A DNA stretch of 64,000 bases from an uncultured Bacteriovoracaceae bacterium (GTDB lineage: Bacteria > Bdellovibrionota > Bacteriovoracia > Bacteriovoracales > Bacteriovoracaceae), in assembly GCA_937923325.1 (NCBI GenBank), contig CAKZUQ010000013.1, positions 62,001 to 126,000 on the forward strand, given 5' to 3'. The notes beneath the pieces were generated by a model. That model saw nothing but the letters and a program-made list of their open reading frames with translations. It was not told the DNA's origin and ran no database searches. The position numbers and the translations under genes are program-made. Within the stretch, counting starts at the first letter, position 1. Every line of letters starts with the position of its first letter. Positions 16,696 to 26,037 of the stretch are shown here, piece by piece.

Positions 16696-17896
16696 TTTTT
16701 TTCAATTTCAAAGTGGCTTCATCAAAAATATAGTTATTCTTAATGAAGTCATAATCTTCTCTTTTTTTAATCGGTAAAAAGAATTGATCTCTATATTCAT
16801 TAGACAAATTTAGAATAGAAAGTATTTTAGTATCGAAATTCTCTCTAAAGTACTTATCTGTATTTAGAAGAACACTCCCAAGAGCACTTTCTAACTGAGT
16901 GAAGGTTTCACTATTCTGTTCTTTTCTATTCAAAATAACATCAGGTGCAATATTAAATAAAAACTTTTCTAGATCAAAATCTTTGATTTTATCTCTTACT
17001 ATCTCTTTTAATGCTTTCTTATTAATAACTGCAATATTTGTATTAAAGAGTGCTTTTTTATCACCTTCTCTTAATCCAAGTTCTTCAAAGTAATCAAGTT
17101 GATTTGAACTTTCTGCCTGAGCTTTTTCAACAATTGTAAGGTATGGCCTATCTTCTTTCACTATGGCCAACTGTCCACCTTTCATATCAGACTCTGTTTT
17201 GTCTGTAGAAACCATTAAAATCGGGATATCCTTTTCAACCACGAGTGATGCTATTTTTGTATCAATTGTAGAGTTTAAATCTTCTCCGTTACCTATACAT
17301 ACTATTTCATCACTACTACCAACGATAGCATCAACTATTTCATATATACCAACAAAGCCATGACCACATGGGGCCTGTCTTTTGGTTGATAGATTTCCTT
17401 CTTGATTTATTGTTGGCATTTTAAGTTGCTCTATAGATTCAAGAACATTAAAAGATTCAGATAATTTTTCGATATCCTCTTTTGTTTCATCATTTACTAA
17501 GTTTTGAAATTTCACACTTTTATAGATTTCTTTTTTACTTAATTCATTCTTAATATAAAGTTGAATTTTCGCAATAGGTGTTAAAACATCTTTATAAATT
17601 AACTTTAAGTCAACACCCTTAGCACTTAATTTTCCTTTAACAAGATCATTTCTCTTAACAGATGAACCAAGTCCTGCCTGCATTTTCAATATTTTTAAGT
17701 CTGTATTTTTTAAAACCAGCAAATTCTCTTTAAGGTTTTTATATTCAAAAAGATTAAATTCCGCCTCATCTTCAAATGAAGAAATCGAAAAAGGTACAAC
17801 CTTTGAATCATTTCTTTCATCCTTAAGAACTAGTATATCTTTTTTTGAATCTTTCTTATTAAATAAGAGTTCGAAGTATTTTTGATTTAAATCCAT
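16682..17896 (-). CDS. UTP-glucose-1-phosphate uridylyltransferase, UDPGP (eukaryotic-like) family
   Basis: The 404-residue protein belongs to the UDPGP type that is common in eukaryotes and occurs in some bacteria, not to the small GalU type. Recognisable blocks are MQAGLGSSVKR (the nucleotide loop of the family with its GLG), KLSAKGVDL, APCGHGFVGIYE (equivalent to P-P-G-H-G-D) and IGNGEDLNSTID (equivalent to N-x-D-N-L). It makes an activated hexose, probably UDP-glucose or UDP-GlcNAc, for envelope glycans. It overlaps the kpsF stop by one base and follows manA and kpsF, forming a sugar-phosphate operon. Substrate choice between glucose and N-acetylhexosamine is open. Confidence 0.8.
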   Translation of the reverse strand: MDLNQKYFELLFNKKDSKKDILVLKDERNDSKVVPFSISSFEDEAEFNLFEYKNLKENLLVLKNTDLKILKMQAGLGSSVKRNDLVKGKLSAKGVDLKLIYKDVLTPIAKIQLYIKNELSKKEIYKSVKFQNLVNDETKEDIEKLSESFNVLESIEQLKMPTINQEGNLSTKRQAPCGHGFVGIYEIVDAIVGSSDEIVCIGNGEDLNSTIDTKIASLVVEKDIPILMVSTDKTESDMKGGQLAIVKEDRPYLTIVEKAQAESSNQLDYFEELGLREGDKKALFNTNIAVINKKALKEIVRDKIKDFDLEKFLFNIAPDVILNRKEQNSETFTQLESALGSVLLNTDKYFRENFDTKILSILNLSNEYRDQFFLPIKKREDYDFIKNNYIFDEATLKLKKITNP

Positions 17897-18834
17897 TAAA
17901 TATCATACCTACTTAAAATTCCAATTAATTGCTCTTCTTCAGTAACAAGTAAACTTGAAATTTTCATAGTTTGCATTAATTCTTCAGCTGCTACAAGCTT
18001 CATATCAGACTTAATTATTTTTGGACCTTTTGTCATAATTTCAAATGCTTTCATACTTAGAGCTTTTTCTTTAAAGTCTGATATTGACCTTCTGATGTCT
18101 CCATCTGTTATCACTCCAACTATTGTATCACTTTCAACTACAACACTTATACCGAGACGACCTTTAGTTATAGAAGATAAAATCTCTTCAAAGCTCGTAT
18201 TTGGATTAATAATTGGTAAATTCTCAGAAGTCATGTAGTCTTTGGCCATACCAAGTAATTTCTTACCAAGGCTTCCACCTGGATGAAACTTTGCAAAGTT
18301 CTCTTCTTTAAAATTTCTAGACCTCATAAGAGCAACTGCAACCGCATCCCCCATGGCCATGGTAACAGTAGTTGAAGAAGTAGGAGCTAACTCTAAAGGA
18401 CATGCTTCTTTTGATATTCCAATATCTAAAAAATAATCACTATGCTTAGCCAATGTTGAATTTTTATTTTGAGTTAAAGCTATCACGGTATTATTGTTTT
18501 CTTTAAAAAATGTGAGTAGTTTTAAAATCTCAGATGTTTCCCCAGAATTAGAAATGGCAATAACAATATCTTGAGGATCAATCATCCCAAGATCTCCATG
18601 ATAAGCCTCTGCTGGATGCATAAAAAAAGATCTTGTCCCAGTACTTGCTAAAGTTGCAGCAATTTTCTTACCGACAAGACCAGATTTTCCCATTCCAGTT
18701 ACAACAAGTCTGCCTTTCATGTTTAGGATAACTTCAATAGACTTAGAAAATTCATTTCCAATTTTACTAGAAACCTCTTTCATTCCATCTATTTCGATAT
18801 TAAATACATCTTGAGCTATTTCGACACTATTCAT
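17896..18834 (-). CDS. kpsF: D-arabinose-5-phosphate isomerase, KpsF/KdsD family
   Basis: The 312-residue protein has an N-terminal SIS sugar-isomerase domain (TGMGKSGLVGKKIAATLASTG, SNSGETSEI, and the HPAEAYHGDLGM block) and two C-terminal CBS domains (VVESDTIVGVITDGDIRRSI and SSLLVTEEEQLIGILSRYDI). This is the standard KdsD/KpsF layout, supplying arabinose-5-phosphate for Kdo and hence for LPS. The protein ends a few residues after the second CBS motif, slightly shorter than E. coli KdsD. The start overlaps the manA stop by four bases. Confidence 0.93.
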   Translation of the reverse strand: MNSVEIAQDVFNIEIDGMKEVSSKIGNEFSKSIEVILNMKGRLVVTGMGKSGLVGKKIAATLASTGTRSFFMHPAEAYHGDLGMIDPQDIVIAISNSGETSEILKLLTFFKENNNTVIALTQNKNSTLAKHSDYFLDIGISKEACPLELAPTSSTTVTMAMGDAVAVALMRSRNFKEENFAKFHPGGSLGKKLLGMAKDYMTSENLPIINPNTSFEEILSSITKGRLGISVVVESDTIVGVITDGDIRRSISDFKEKALSMKAFEIMTKGPKIIKSDMKLVAAEELMQTMKISSLLVTEEEQLIGILSRYDI

Positions 18835-19640
18835 TTAGAATACCTTATCTTTAGTACTTTCGACTCACTGTCACTTCTTAAATTAATACTAGAATCAGAG
18901 ATAGACAAATATGAGTTTTGATTTTGAATCTTTTTATTTGCTATAGAGATTTCTCCCTCCAAAACAAGCAAAGAGCTTTTATTTTTAAGCTTAAATGTAA
19001 TTTCTTGTTTATCTCTTAGGTTTAATAGTTCAATGTGAATTCCTTTAAAACTTAGAATCTCTTCTTTTGTAAAAATAAGATCATTTATATTTAGTGATTC
19101 GGGGGTAAATGCATTAAAGTTTAAACAAGCTAAAGCTTTATCAATATGCAATTCCCTTGGTTTTCCATCGAGCCCTTCTCTATTCCAATCCCAAACTCTA
19201 AAAGTCGTATCACTAGTTTCTTGAATTTCAACTAGTTCAATATCCTCTCCAATAGCGTGTATTGTACCAGCAGGAATAAAAAAGAAATCACCTTTTTTAA
19301 CAGGAATAAAGTTTAATAGTTTTGATATATCCTCTTTTGCTCTAATGGCTCTTTCAAAGTCAGATTTTTTTATATTTTCTTTAAAACCAAGATAAATACC
19401 AGCATGTTTTTCATGATCAGTGATTAGCCAAGATTCATTTTTAGAATTCAAATCCTTTGGATGAACTTGTATGGATAAGTTCTTGTGAGTTTTTATTTTT
19501 TTTACTAAATATGGAATATCAAAATCCAAGGCCTTATCATCTATCAAGCTCCTTCCGTTCTCGTGAGATGAAACAAGCCAAGACTCAGAGCCCCATACTG
19601 CTTCTTTATAAAATGGTTCTAGCTTTACGACATTGTTCAT
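18831..19640 (-). CDS. manA: Mannose-6-phosphate isomerase, class I (short type)
   Basis: The 269-residue protein is a small cupin-type phosphomannose isomerase that interconverts fructose-6-P and mannose-6-P. The zinc-site blocks are visible: LSIQVHPKD, PAGTIHAIGEDIELVEIQ and DTTFRVWDWNR. The N-terminal EPFYKEAVWGSESWLVSSHENG is typical of the family. It is shorter than enteric ManA and lacks the large inserted helical domain. It leads the manA-kpsF-UDPGP operon and works with manC at 27435 to make GDP-mannose, assuming a phosphomannomutase elsewhere in the genome. Confidence 0.9.
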   Translation of the reverse strand: MNNVVKLEPFYKEAVWGSESWLVSSHENGRSLIDDKALDFDIPYLVKKIKTHKNLSIQVHPKDLNSKNESWLITDHEKHAGIYLGFKENIKKSDFERAIRAKEDISKLLNFIPVKKGDFFFIPAGTIHAIGEDIELVEIQETSDTTFRVWDWNREGLDGKPRELHIDKALACLNFNAFTPESLNINDLIFTKEEILSFKGIHIELLNLRDKQEITFKLKNKSSLLVLEGEISIANKKIQNQNSYLSISDSSINLRSDSESKVLKIRYSK

Positions 19641-19685
19641 ATCTACTAATATATCTTCGAACTAACAATAATTAAAGAGATATAA

Positions 19686-20252
19686 ATGATTAATGATATA
19701 CTAAATTTAGATAAACAGCTTTTTCTATTTTTGAACTCTCTCCATATAGATTTTTTAGATCAATTGATGCTATTTGTATCTAATTCTTTTTTTCCTATAT
19801 TAGTAATACTTTTTATTTTTTTTTCATATGGGTATAAGTTTTATCGTAAAAGTATATTTTTGCTTTTCATACCTCTACTTATCTCTTTTGGACTAAGTGA
19901 TTCTATTTCAAGTCGAATTTTAAAGCCTTCAACCAAAAGACTTAGACCTTGCCACGAGAAGACTTTAAAAGTTTATACAGCAAACAATGGATGTGGAGGT
20001 AAATATAGTTTTGTTTCGTCTCATGCGTCTAACTCATTTGCAATTTTGTTTTTTATGTTTTTACTTTTTAAAAGATTTAATAGATATAGTTATCTATTTC
20101 TTATGTATGCTGGAGTTGTCTCTTATTCTCGCATATACTTGTCAAGACATTACCCTCTTGATATTTTTTGCGGAGCAATTCTAGGACTAATGATAACATA
20201 TATCGTGTATTGGCTAATAGATAAAAAAACTAATCTATTAAAATCTCAATAA
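19686..20252 (+). CDS. PAP2-family membrane phosphatase (lipid A/undecaprenyl-PP phosphatase-like)
   Basis: The 188-residue protein has about five to six helices and the three PAP2 motifs: KPSTKRLRP (residues near 80), SFVSSHASNSF with the catalytic histidine, and SRIYLSRHYPLDIFCG with the second histidine and aspartate. Such enzymes remove phosphate from lipids on the periplasmic face, for example from lipid A, PGP or undecaprenyl pyrophosphate. It faces away from manA and overlaps the 3' end of the next minus-strand gene by 23 bases. The substrate is not identifiable from the sequence. Confidence 0.87.
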   Translation: MINDILNLDKQLFLFLNSLHIDFLDQLMLFVSNSFFPILVILFIFFSYGYKFYRKSIFLLFIPLLISFGLSDSISSRILKPSTKRLRPCHEKTLKVYTANNGCGGKYSFVSSHASNSFAILFFMFLLFKRFNRYSYLFLMYAGVVSYSRIYLSRHYPLDIFCGAILGLMITYIVYWLIDKKTNLLKSQ

Positions 20253-21066
20253 TATTACCTTTCACTTTGATTTTATCGGATTCTAATTTTCTTAAGGCCT
20301 TATAAACAAATCTTCTCACATTAAAATAACCTAGCTTTGCTCTAGTTAATTTAATTTTGACTAGTTTTTCTTCTTTTATGTGATCTATACTTCCATTAAA
20401 TCTCAGCCAAGCGTTTATCCAAGAATCTACCAACACACTACCTGACATTTTTCCTGCTTTTACTTCAAGTTTTAACCAACGTAAACTGGCCTTGATTACT
20501 TTACTAGAAAAGGATAAAGAGTTTGTCTCAATATTATCAGAAATAAGATCTTTTTTAAACTGCTCTTTTGAAACCGGTTTATAGTTAATTTTTTTTATTC
20601 TAACTAGGCCTTTTTGAATAAAACTTTTTAAGATTTGATCCATATTATTTGGATCTTTCATATTTAGTATATCTGCTTCGATAATAACTTTTTTAGCGGT
20701 ATAATCATACTTACCAACTTCAGTATAAACTTCAGTAGAAGTTGCACTAAAAAATCTTTCTTTAAGATTAATATTTACGCCATTAAATTTTAAAGCTTTA
20801 AATATATTCAAAAAGCTAAAATCAAAACCAAAATGAACAATAGTATTAGGGCCTAATAATATTAAATTTTTATCAGCTCTATTAAAAGTTACACCGATAT
20901 CTTCATGAGTTAATTCTACATTTTCTATTTTATATTTGGCACTCATAGCATGAGCATTTCCTTTTCCCATGATATACTCTCCACTTATGTTTTCAAAGAA
21001 GAGTTCAGGTAATCCACAAAAACTATGACTACTGATTATAAGTATTAAGATTAAAATTTTTAACAT
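20230..21066 (-). CDS. Secreted protein of unknown function
   Basis: I do not recognise a family. The 278 residues begin with a Sec signal peptide (MLKILILILIISSHSFCG, with a cysteine at the cleavage zone, so a lipoprotein is possible). The rest is rich in beta-strand-like alternating patterns (YIMGKGNAHAMSAKYKIENVEL, GVNINLKERFFSATSTEVYTE), recalling LptC/LptA- or AsmA-like extracytoplasmic sheets, but I see no conserved motif. It is the last gene of a three-gene unit after the M14 carboxypeptidase and the DCC protein, overlapping the latter by seven bases. An envelope lipid role is only a guess. Confidence 0.7.
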   Translation of the reverse strand: MLKILILILIISSHSFCGLPELFFENISGEYIMGKGNAHAMSAKYKIENVELTHEDIGVTFNRADKNLILLGPNTIVHFGFDFSFLNIFKALKFNGVNINLKERFFSATSTEVYTEVGKYDYTAKKVIIEADILNMKDPNNMDQILKSFIQKGLVRIKKINYKPVSKEQFKKDLISDNIETNSLSFSSKVIKASLRWLKLEVKAGKMSGSVLVDSWINAWLRFNGSIDHIKEEKLVKIKLTRAKLGYFNVRRFVYKALRKLESDKIKVKGNIIEILID

Positions 21067-21431
21067 GTTCTACATCTCTGTTTTTTTTTGCGAATCGAAT
21101 TTAACTTTCTATAAAATAAATCCATTGCTCCTTTTGTTGCCTCTGACACTATTAGCCACGATATCTTTTTGACACCAGGAATTTTTAAAATAAGGTACTC
21201 AACAACTTCTGTTCCTTTTAAAACATTTTCATTATTCAATATTAAGTGAACTTCTTTTTTACAATCTTCAAAGTTGATCATATCGAACTCAAAATATAAA
21301 TCTTCATGATACAAACTCTCAAAATTCAAACTGTTTTTAGAATCCAGAATTTTTAGGCTCTTAACGAACCGACAACATAAATTACAGTTCGAATCAAATA
21401 TTATTAATGGAAGCTTATACTTATTATTCAC
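21060..21431 (-). CDS. DCC-family thiol-disulfide oxidoreductase-like protein (DUF393)
   Basis: The 123-residue protein has the D-x-x-C-x-x-C signature near its N-terminus (IIFDSNCNLCCRF), which defines the DCC (DUF393) family with a thioredoxin-like fold. An SGKxVxxxL-like stretch (VLKGTEVVEYLILKIPG) follows, and the C-terminus is basic and ends in CRTC. It starts with a GTG that overlaps the carboxypeptidase stop by one base, so it is translationally coupled. The physiological partner is unknown. There is no signal peptide, so it should act in the cytoplasm. Confidence 0.82.
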   Translation of the reverse strand: MNNKYKLPLIIFDSNCNLCCRFVKSLKILDSKNSLNFESLYHEDLYFEFDMINFEDCKKEVHLILNNENVLKGTEVVEYLILKIPGVKKISWLIVSEATKGAMDLFYRKLNSIRKKKQRCRTC

Positions 21432-22834
21432 TATATTAGTATATTCATTCTGACTAAAGATGCCTTAACATTTGTTTCAACGGTTTTTTTCACTTCACCA
21501 TCAACGACAACATCAATTGAATACTTACCAGGATTTAAAACTAAGTGATATACTCCATTTAGCTGTCCGTTATAAGTTTGAAAAATCGTCCTTTTACCAA
21601 ACATGCTTTTTTTATATACTTTTAGTTTATAATTATTAACAGGATTATCATTTTCTTTTACAACACCTCTTATACCACTTTCATGTGCTCTTTTGATTAA
21701 GTATTGCCATCCAACTCTATTTCTTTTTACTGTTTTGTTTCTCCATCTAGAGTAATCAGGATGAAATCCTTGAATTCTAGAGTTCAACTCTAAGACAAAT
21801 GGAATAACTTGATATGCTTCATACATCCAGTCAATATCTCCACCATCAGCATTGTATAATAACTCCCAAGCTGTACCTGCTTTATAATCGAGTAAAGAAC
21901 CTAAGTGCTTTCCAATTTTTTCTACAACTTCTTTTGTTTGCGTTTTTCTATCAGCACACCCATATGGGTAAATAACTAATTGGCTATATGCATGGTATGA
22001 AATATCAAATACAGGTCTAGTCCTTTCAATGAAATTCATCATCGCTCTTGTTTCAGGCTCAGATGCCGGAGAAGGCCCTCTATAATCTTGAGCGTTCTTT
22101 CGCCCACTTGAACCATTACATGATCCCCATCCAGTTGGATAATTTCGGTTTAAATCCACTCCATATCCATTTCTTGCATTTTTTCTCCAAAACTTATCTT
22201 CATTCCACATTTTATTATTACCATCGACATTAAACATAGGTATTACCCAGACAACTGTCGTATCGAGCCAATTAGTAACATCCGATTTATGTCCATAATT
22301 AGATAATAAATAATCAATGATATCGATACTTACCTCTGGTGTCATTATCTCTCGAGCGTGGTGCATAGAGTTGAATAAGACTACTGGTTTTAATGTACTT
22401 TTCAAGTCACTGTCTTTTGTAATTTTTATTGCCCAAATGTCTCTGCCTTCTAATGACTTACCTATAGATACCAGTTTCGAAATACTTGGATACTTTGAAT
22501 TATATTCTTTTAAAATTTCTTCAGTTTCAGCAGGATTTTTATATTCTTCATCTGGACGAGCTGTTACTCCCTTAGTATCAGAAACTTCTACATCATAGCC
22601 CTTATTAACAAGATCGATATAGTCATGATGACTAATAAGTACATCAATAATTTTTGACTTATGAGAAACGCCAGCAATATCTATCCCCATCTGAGATAAT
22701 GCCTTAAAGCCTCTTTTCATATTTTTAACTTTAATTCCTGCAATCATTGTCCAGGTTTTATCAAAAGCATGATTCCCTGATCCAAATGAATTTAGAGCAA
22801 AAAATAATATCAGTACTGATAAGAACAGTTTCAT
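21431..22834 (-). CDS. Secreted zinc carboxypeptidase, M14 family
   Basis: The 467-residue protein has a signal peptide (residues 1-18), a propeptide-like region to about 90 and an M14 catalytic domain. Zinc ligands H159 and E162 are in MHHARE, and the third histidine is in FDISYHAYSQ. DLNRNYPTGW carries the substrate-binding arginine, and FVLELNSR the catalytic glutamate. A small beta-sandwich-like domain (from about 395; GVVKENDNPVNNYKLKVY) follows, resembling carboxypeptidase regulatory modules. It should trim C-terminal residues from peptides outside the cell or in a prey periplasm; that ecological role is inference. It is first in a unit with the DCC and secreted proteins. Confidence 0.92.
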   Translation of the reverse strand: MKLFLSVLILFFALNSFGSGNHAFDKTWTMIAGIKVKNMKRGFKALSQMGIDIAGVSHKSKIIDVLISHHDYIDLVNKGYDVEVSDTKGVTARPDEEYKNPAETEEILKEYNSKYPSISKLVSIGKSLEGRDIWAIKITKDSDLKSTLKPVVLFNSMHHAREIMTPEVSIDIIDYLLSNYGHKSDVTNWLDTTVVWVIPMFNVDGNNKMWNEDKFWRKNARNGYGVDLNRNYPTGWGSCNGSSGRKNAQDYRGPSPASEPETRAMMNFIERTRPVFDISYHAYSQLVIYPYGCADRKTQTKEVVEKIGKHLGSLLDYKAGTAWELLYNADGGDIDWMYEAYQVIPFVLELNSRIQGFHPDYSRWRNKTVKRNRVGWQYLIKRAHESGIRGVVKENDNPVNNYKLKVYKKSMFGKRTIFQTYNGQLNGVYHLVLNPGKYSIDVVVDGEVKKTVETNVKASLVRMNILI

Positions 22835-22934
22835 ATAATCTCCATATTTTGTGTGTTCTAATATGAGATCAAATTATACTTAAAAGGTAAATTTTAAATG
22901 TTAAAATTAAGATAATAATAGTTGAGCATTTTAA

Positions 22935-24227
22935 TCAGGCCGCAATTTGAAAAGTCTTGGTTATCTTAGGCCAAATTTGACTTGCTTCATCCAAGTACTT
23001 TTTAAACAAAGCTTGATCTCCTTTTTCAAGCAAAGCTCTTAGAAGAATAGAAACAGCTGAAAAATCTTTCTTGATATTGTTAAATAATAACTCTCCCTTA
23101 TGAATTTTTTCAAAATTTTGATACTTTCTACTCATAATTAAATATTCGAATAATTCAAAATTACCATCACCAAGACCAACAGGATATTTTCTGAATATTG
23201 TTTCCGCCTGACTAAATAGTCTTTTTTTGATTAAGAGGTGTAAAATTTTATTCATTACAATCGAGTTATCTGAAAAAGAAACAGAAACTTTTTCAAAAAA
23301 GATATAAGCACTATCTAAATGATTATTTAAAAATTGAAATTTACCACTTATAAACATTCCAGCAGCAACATGTGTCGACAAAGCTTCAGTTCTATTCTCA
23401 AGCAATATAAAGACATTATAATACTCTAAAATATCTTGATAGTTCTCAGTAATGATTGCAAGTTTTATAACTTCAGCAAGTCGTTCAGGATTAGCCGGAA
23501 AAAAACGAGAAACATTCCGTACGACTTCATAAGCTTCTTCATAACGAGCTTGGCCTTTTAGAATTTCATATAATCCAATCTGGCATTTAAAATGAATTTT
23601 ATTAACTTTAAGCCCTAACTTATAACTATCCTCTGCTTCACTCGTTAGATTTAACAAATACTCAGCCTGACCATGATAAAAATATGCTAATGAGGGTTCA
23701 TTGGTCATATTCATTGCTTTTTTAAATATTTCCATTGCCTCCTTATAGCCAGTACTAAACATTAGCTCTTTTCCAACTTCAATAGTTTTAGTATACTTGG
23801 ATGGGTTTATTCTGTTCAGAACAGATTTTTCAATGTGTTCATTAAACTTCTTCATAGAATAAGGCTTAATCAAAAAAGAATCGACATCTTCTTCAGCAGC
23901 TTGTGCTACAGTTGACTGAGAGCTATTTGATGTGATTAGAATGCAAATAGTATCTTTAATTTTTAAAAAATTAGCTTTATATTCTTTAAATAAATCAAAG
24001 CCCGACCCGCCATTTATCATGTAATCACTAAGAATTAACTTTGGTTTATTTTCTTTGGCAAAATTTAGAGCAACGGTATAATCATCGGTTGCAAAAACAT
24101 TTTCAAAATCAGCTCCCAAAGCATTAAACGAATTTTTTATTCGATTTCTAGAAGCTTTACTTTTATCAACAATTAAAATTTTATTGTTACTTATAAAGTC
24201 AGTAAATAGTTTAAGGTCTTGTTCCAC
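22935..24227 (-). CDS. Response regulator receiver-TPR fusion protein
   Basis: About 430 residues. The N-terminal receiver domain (roughly residues 15-130) has the phospho-acceptor in LILSDYMINGGSGFDLF and the conserved lysine in FLIKPYSMKKF, but one acidic-pocket position reads DKSK rather than DD. From about 150 onward are TPR-like helical repeats (SLAYFYHGQAEYLLNLTSEAEDSY and others) without an effector DNA-binding domain. So output is probably by protein-protein contact. I start it at the GTG at 24227, eight bases after AGGGGG; a TTG six bases earlier is too close to that site. It overlaps the end of the upstream PilZ-like gene region by a few bases at most, and the pair is likely one module. 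Confidence 0.82.
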   Translation of the reverse strand: MEQDLKLFTDFISNNKILIVDKSKASRNRIKNSFNALGADFENVFATDDYTVALNFAKENKPKLILSDYMINGGSGFDLFKEYKANFLKIKDTICILITSNSSQSTVAQAAEEDVDSFLIKPYSMKKFNEHIEKSVLNRINPSKYTKTIEVGKELMFSTGYKEAMEIFKKAMNMTNEPSLAYFYHGQAEYLLNLTSEAEDSYKLGLKVNKIHFKCQIGLYEILKGQARYEEAYEVVRNVSRFFPANPERLAEVIKLAIITENYQDILEYYNVFILLENRTEALSTHVAAGMFISGKFQFLNNHLDSAYIFFEKVSVSFSDNSIVMNKILHLLIKKRLFSQAETIFRKYPVGLGDGNFELFEYLIMSRKYQNFEKIHKGELLFNNIKKDFSAVSILLRALLEKGDQALFKKYLDEASQIWPKITKTFQIAA

Positions 24228-24229
24228 GA

Positions 24230-25933
24230 TCAAAACCCCCTAGCTTTTTGAATAAAATCATTTACTTCATCTTGCCTTTCTTCAAAGCAAGTCATAAATT
24301 TTTCATATTCAGAGTTAGGTACTTTAGTTACTAATATTTTATAAATTTCATTATCTATTGAATCTACAACCCCTTCAGTTGTAATACTTACTTTGCTTTT
24401 CCCCATATCCATAGTTATAACAACAGAATATTTTGTTCCTTTTTCTAATTCATTTCCATTTATAGTGACATATAGTTCCTCTTCGAAAAAATCAACTAAA
24501 TCACATAAATAAGCAATTGAGCCATTACTAATTCGAACAGCTTTCTTAGAAGGATTGACCATTGCATCAAGCATTTCATTCTTTTTATTTTCTTGTTCCT
24601 CTTTGTTTTTCTTATCTACACCTAAAGTGTCATTTGTTTCTTTTATAGCATTACTTTCTTTCGATTTTCTATTTTGAGAAGTTTTAGTGCTTTCTTCTTT
24701 AGAATTTAAATCTGAATCCTTTGAATCTTTAGTGTTTTCAGTGTCTGTGTTTATTTCACCTGATAAGTTTGAAAATTGATCGACAGAAGATCCTTTACCA
24801 CTTAAGTCTTTCTCATTTTTAGCATTCTCTTTAAATCCAAAATCAGAGGGTTCTTTTAATGTGTGTTCTTTTAATTTTCCAGAATATGTTCCATCAGTAT
24901 TTTCATTTGAATTACTTTCTCCCAAAAGATGAGAATTCAATTTATCCGTTTTAGTTTCAGCTTCCAAATATTCCTTCTGTATTCTAGAGCCTTTAAGTTC
25001 TTTTTTCTTATCAGAACTTTCATTTTTTTTGAAGGTATCAACATTCACTTTATCACTAACGGTCTCAACAATTTTTGGTAAAAGAGAGTTTGCATAAATA
25101 GAATTTGACTTAATATCAAGATCTGTAAAATTCCATTTTATTTTTGTATGAACAGATCCTTTTGAGTCAACAAAATAAAGATTAAAGTCACTCGAAGAAA
25201 AATTCCAATGCCTTTCTTTCCAATTAAATTCGGGCTTTAATCCTTCAAAGAACCAATTTCCTTTGGTTTTTTGAAATTTTTCTTTAATATCAGATTCCAA
25301 TACATATCGCCAAACTCCTGGCCTTTCAGCCTCCCATTTAGAAACATGAGGAGATGGGCCATAAAGAGATACTAGCCACTTAGCTAAAATTGCTTTGCAA
25401 TTGTTTTTTGGAGATAGCCAAATATCAAACTCTCCATCTAGTGGATCAAGTTGATTTACCGTATACGATCTTCTATTTTTATCTTGAAGAATCTTCTTTT
25501 TTTCTAAACTAGTATCTTCTTTTAATTTTTCTAATTTTTGAGTATTTGTAACAACATTTCTAGACCATATATCGATTTTATATTTTAAAGACTTTGTTAA
25601 AATATTAGAGTCTAAAATATCATTACATGAAAACTTTTGTAGAATATTTTCAATTTTTTGATTTTTTGAAATTTGGACATACGCTAACTTTATTCGACCT
25701 GCTTTAATTGCCTTTATATACTTTTTAAAAATTCCAACAAGACCCTGAAGTTTTTCTTTTGTATGTATAGAAAAAAGTAAGATAGTAGCCTCTGAATGTC
25801 CTAACACTTCAGTAAGATCGTCTAAATTTTTTGTTTCGATGACACTAAAGTCAATATTTTCTATATAACTATCCACAGCAGATTTGATTTCTGAAAATTG
25901 TTCAATATTAAATGTTATAATCCTAGTCTTCAT
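24230..25933 (-). CDS. Large protein with pseudo-receiver N-terminus and PilZ-like C-terminus
   Basis: A 567-residue protein of unknown function. Residues 1-125 show an alpha/beta pattern like a receiver domain, but the position of the phospho-acceptor reads LLFSIHT, so it cannot be phosphorylated in the normal way. Residues 165-290 form a Trp-rich globular block. Residues about 310-455 are a Ser/Asn/Lys/Glu-rich, low-complexity linker. The last 105 residues look like a PilZ-type beta-barrel but lack the R-x-x-x-R c-di-GMP loop. It precedes the receiver-TPR gene with a near-zero gap, so the two probably act together. The domain names are my reading of patterns, not family matches. Confidence 0.72.
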   Translation of the reverse strand: MKTRIITFNIEQFSEIKSAVDSYIENIDFSVIETKNLDDLTEVLGHSEATILLFSIHTKEKLQGLVGIFKKYIKAIKAGRIKLAYVQISKNQKIENILQKFSCNDILDSNILTKSLKYKIDIWSRNVVTNTQKLEKLKEDTSLEKKKILQDKNRRSYTVNQLDPLDGEFDIWLSPKNNCKAILAKWLVSLYGPSPHVSKWEAERPGVWRYVLESDIKEKFQKTKGNWFFEGLKPEFNWKERHWNFSSSDFNLYFVDSKGSVHTKIKWNFTDLDIKSNSIYANSLLPKIVETVSDKVNVDTFKKNESSDKKKELKGSRIQKEYLEAETKTDKLNSHLLGESNSNENTDGTYSGKLKEHTLKEPSDFGFKENAKNEKDLSGKGSSVDQFSNLSGEINTDTENTKDSKDSDLNSKEESTKTSQNRKSKESNAIKETNDTLGVDKKNKEEQENKKNEMLDAMVNPSKKAVRISNGSIAYLCDLVDFFEEELYVTINGNELEKGTKYSVVITMDMGKSKVSITTEGVVDSIDNEIYKILVTKVPNSEYEKFMTCFEERQDEVNDFIQKARGF

Positions 25934-26037
25934 TCCAGTATACTTATCGACATTATAAATGTTTAACTATAATTTATTTATGAGAAAAAATTTAATATTT
26001 TCATCAATAATTTCATATATTTACCGATAACATTAAT

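Noticed and set aside
20934..20960. A second TGGCAC element resembling a sigma-54 -24 box
   Set aside because: The following -12 TTGC is not at the required spacing, and it lies inside the coding region of the secreted protein on the other strand.
25934..26037. Mg2+ riboswitch (M-box) in front of mgtE
   Set aside because: Only 104 bases separate the divergent genes and no conserved M-box helices or terminator stem could be seen.
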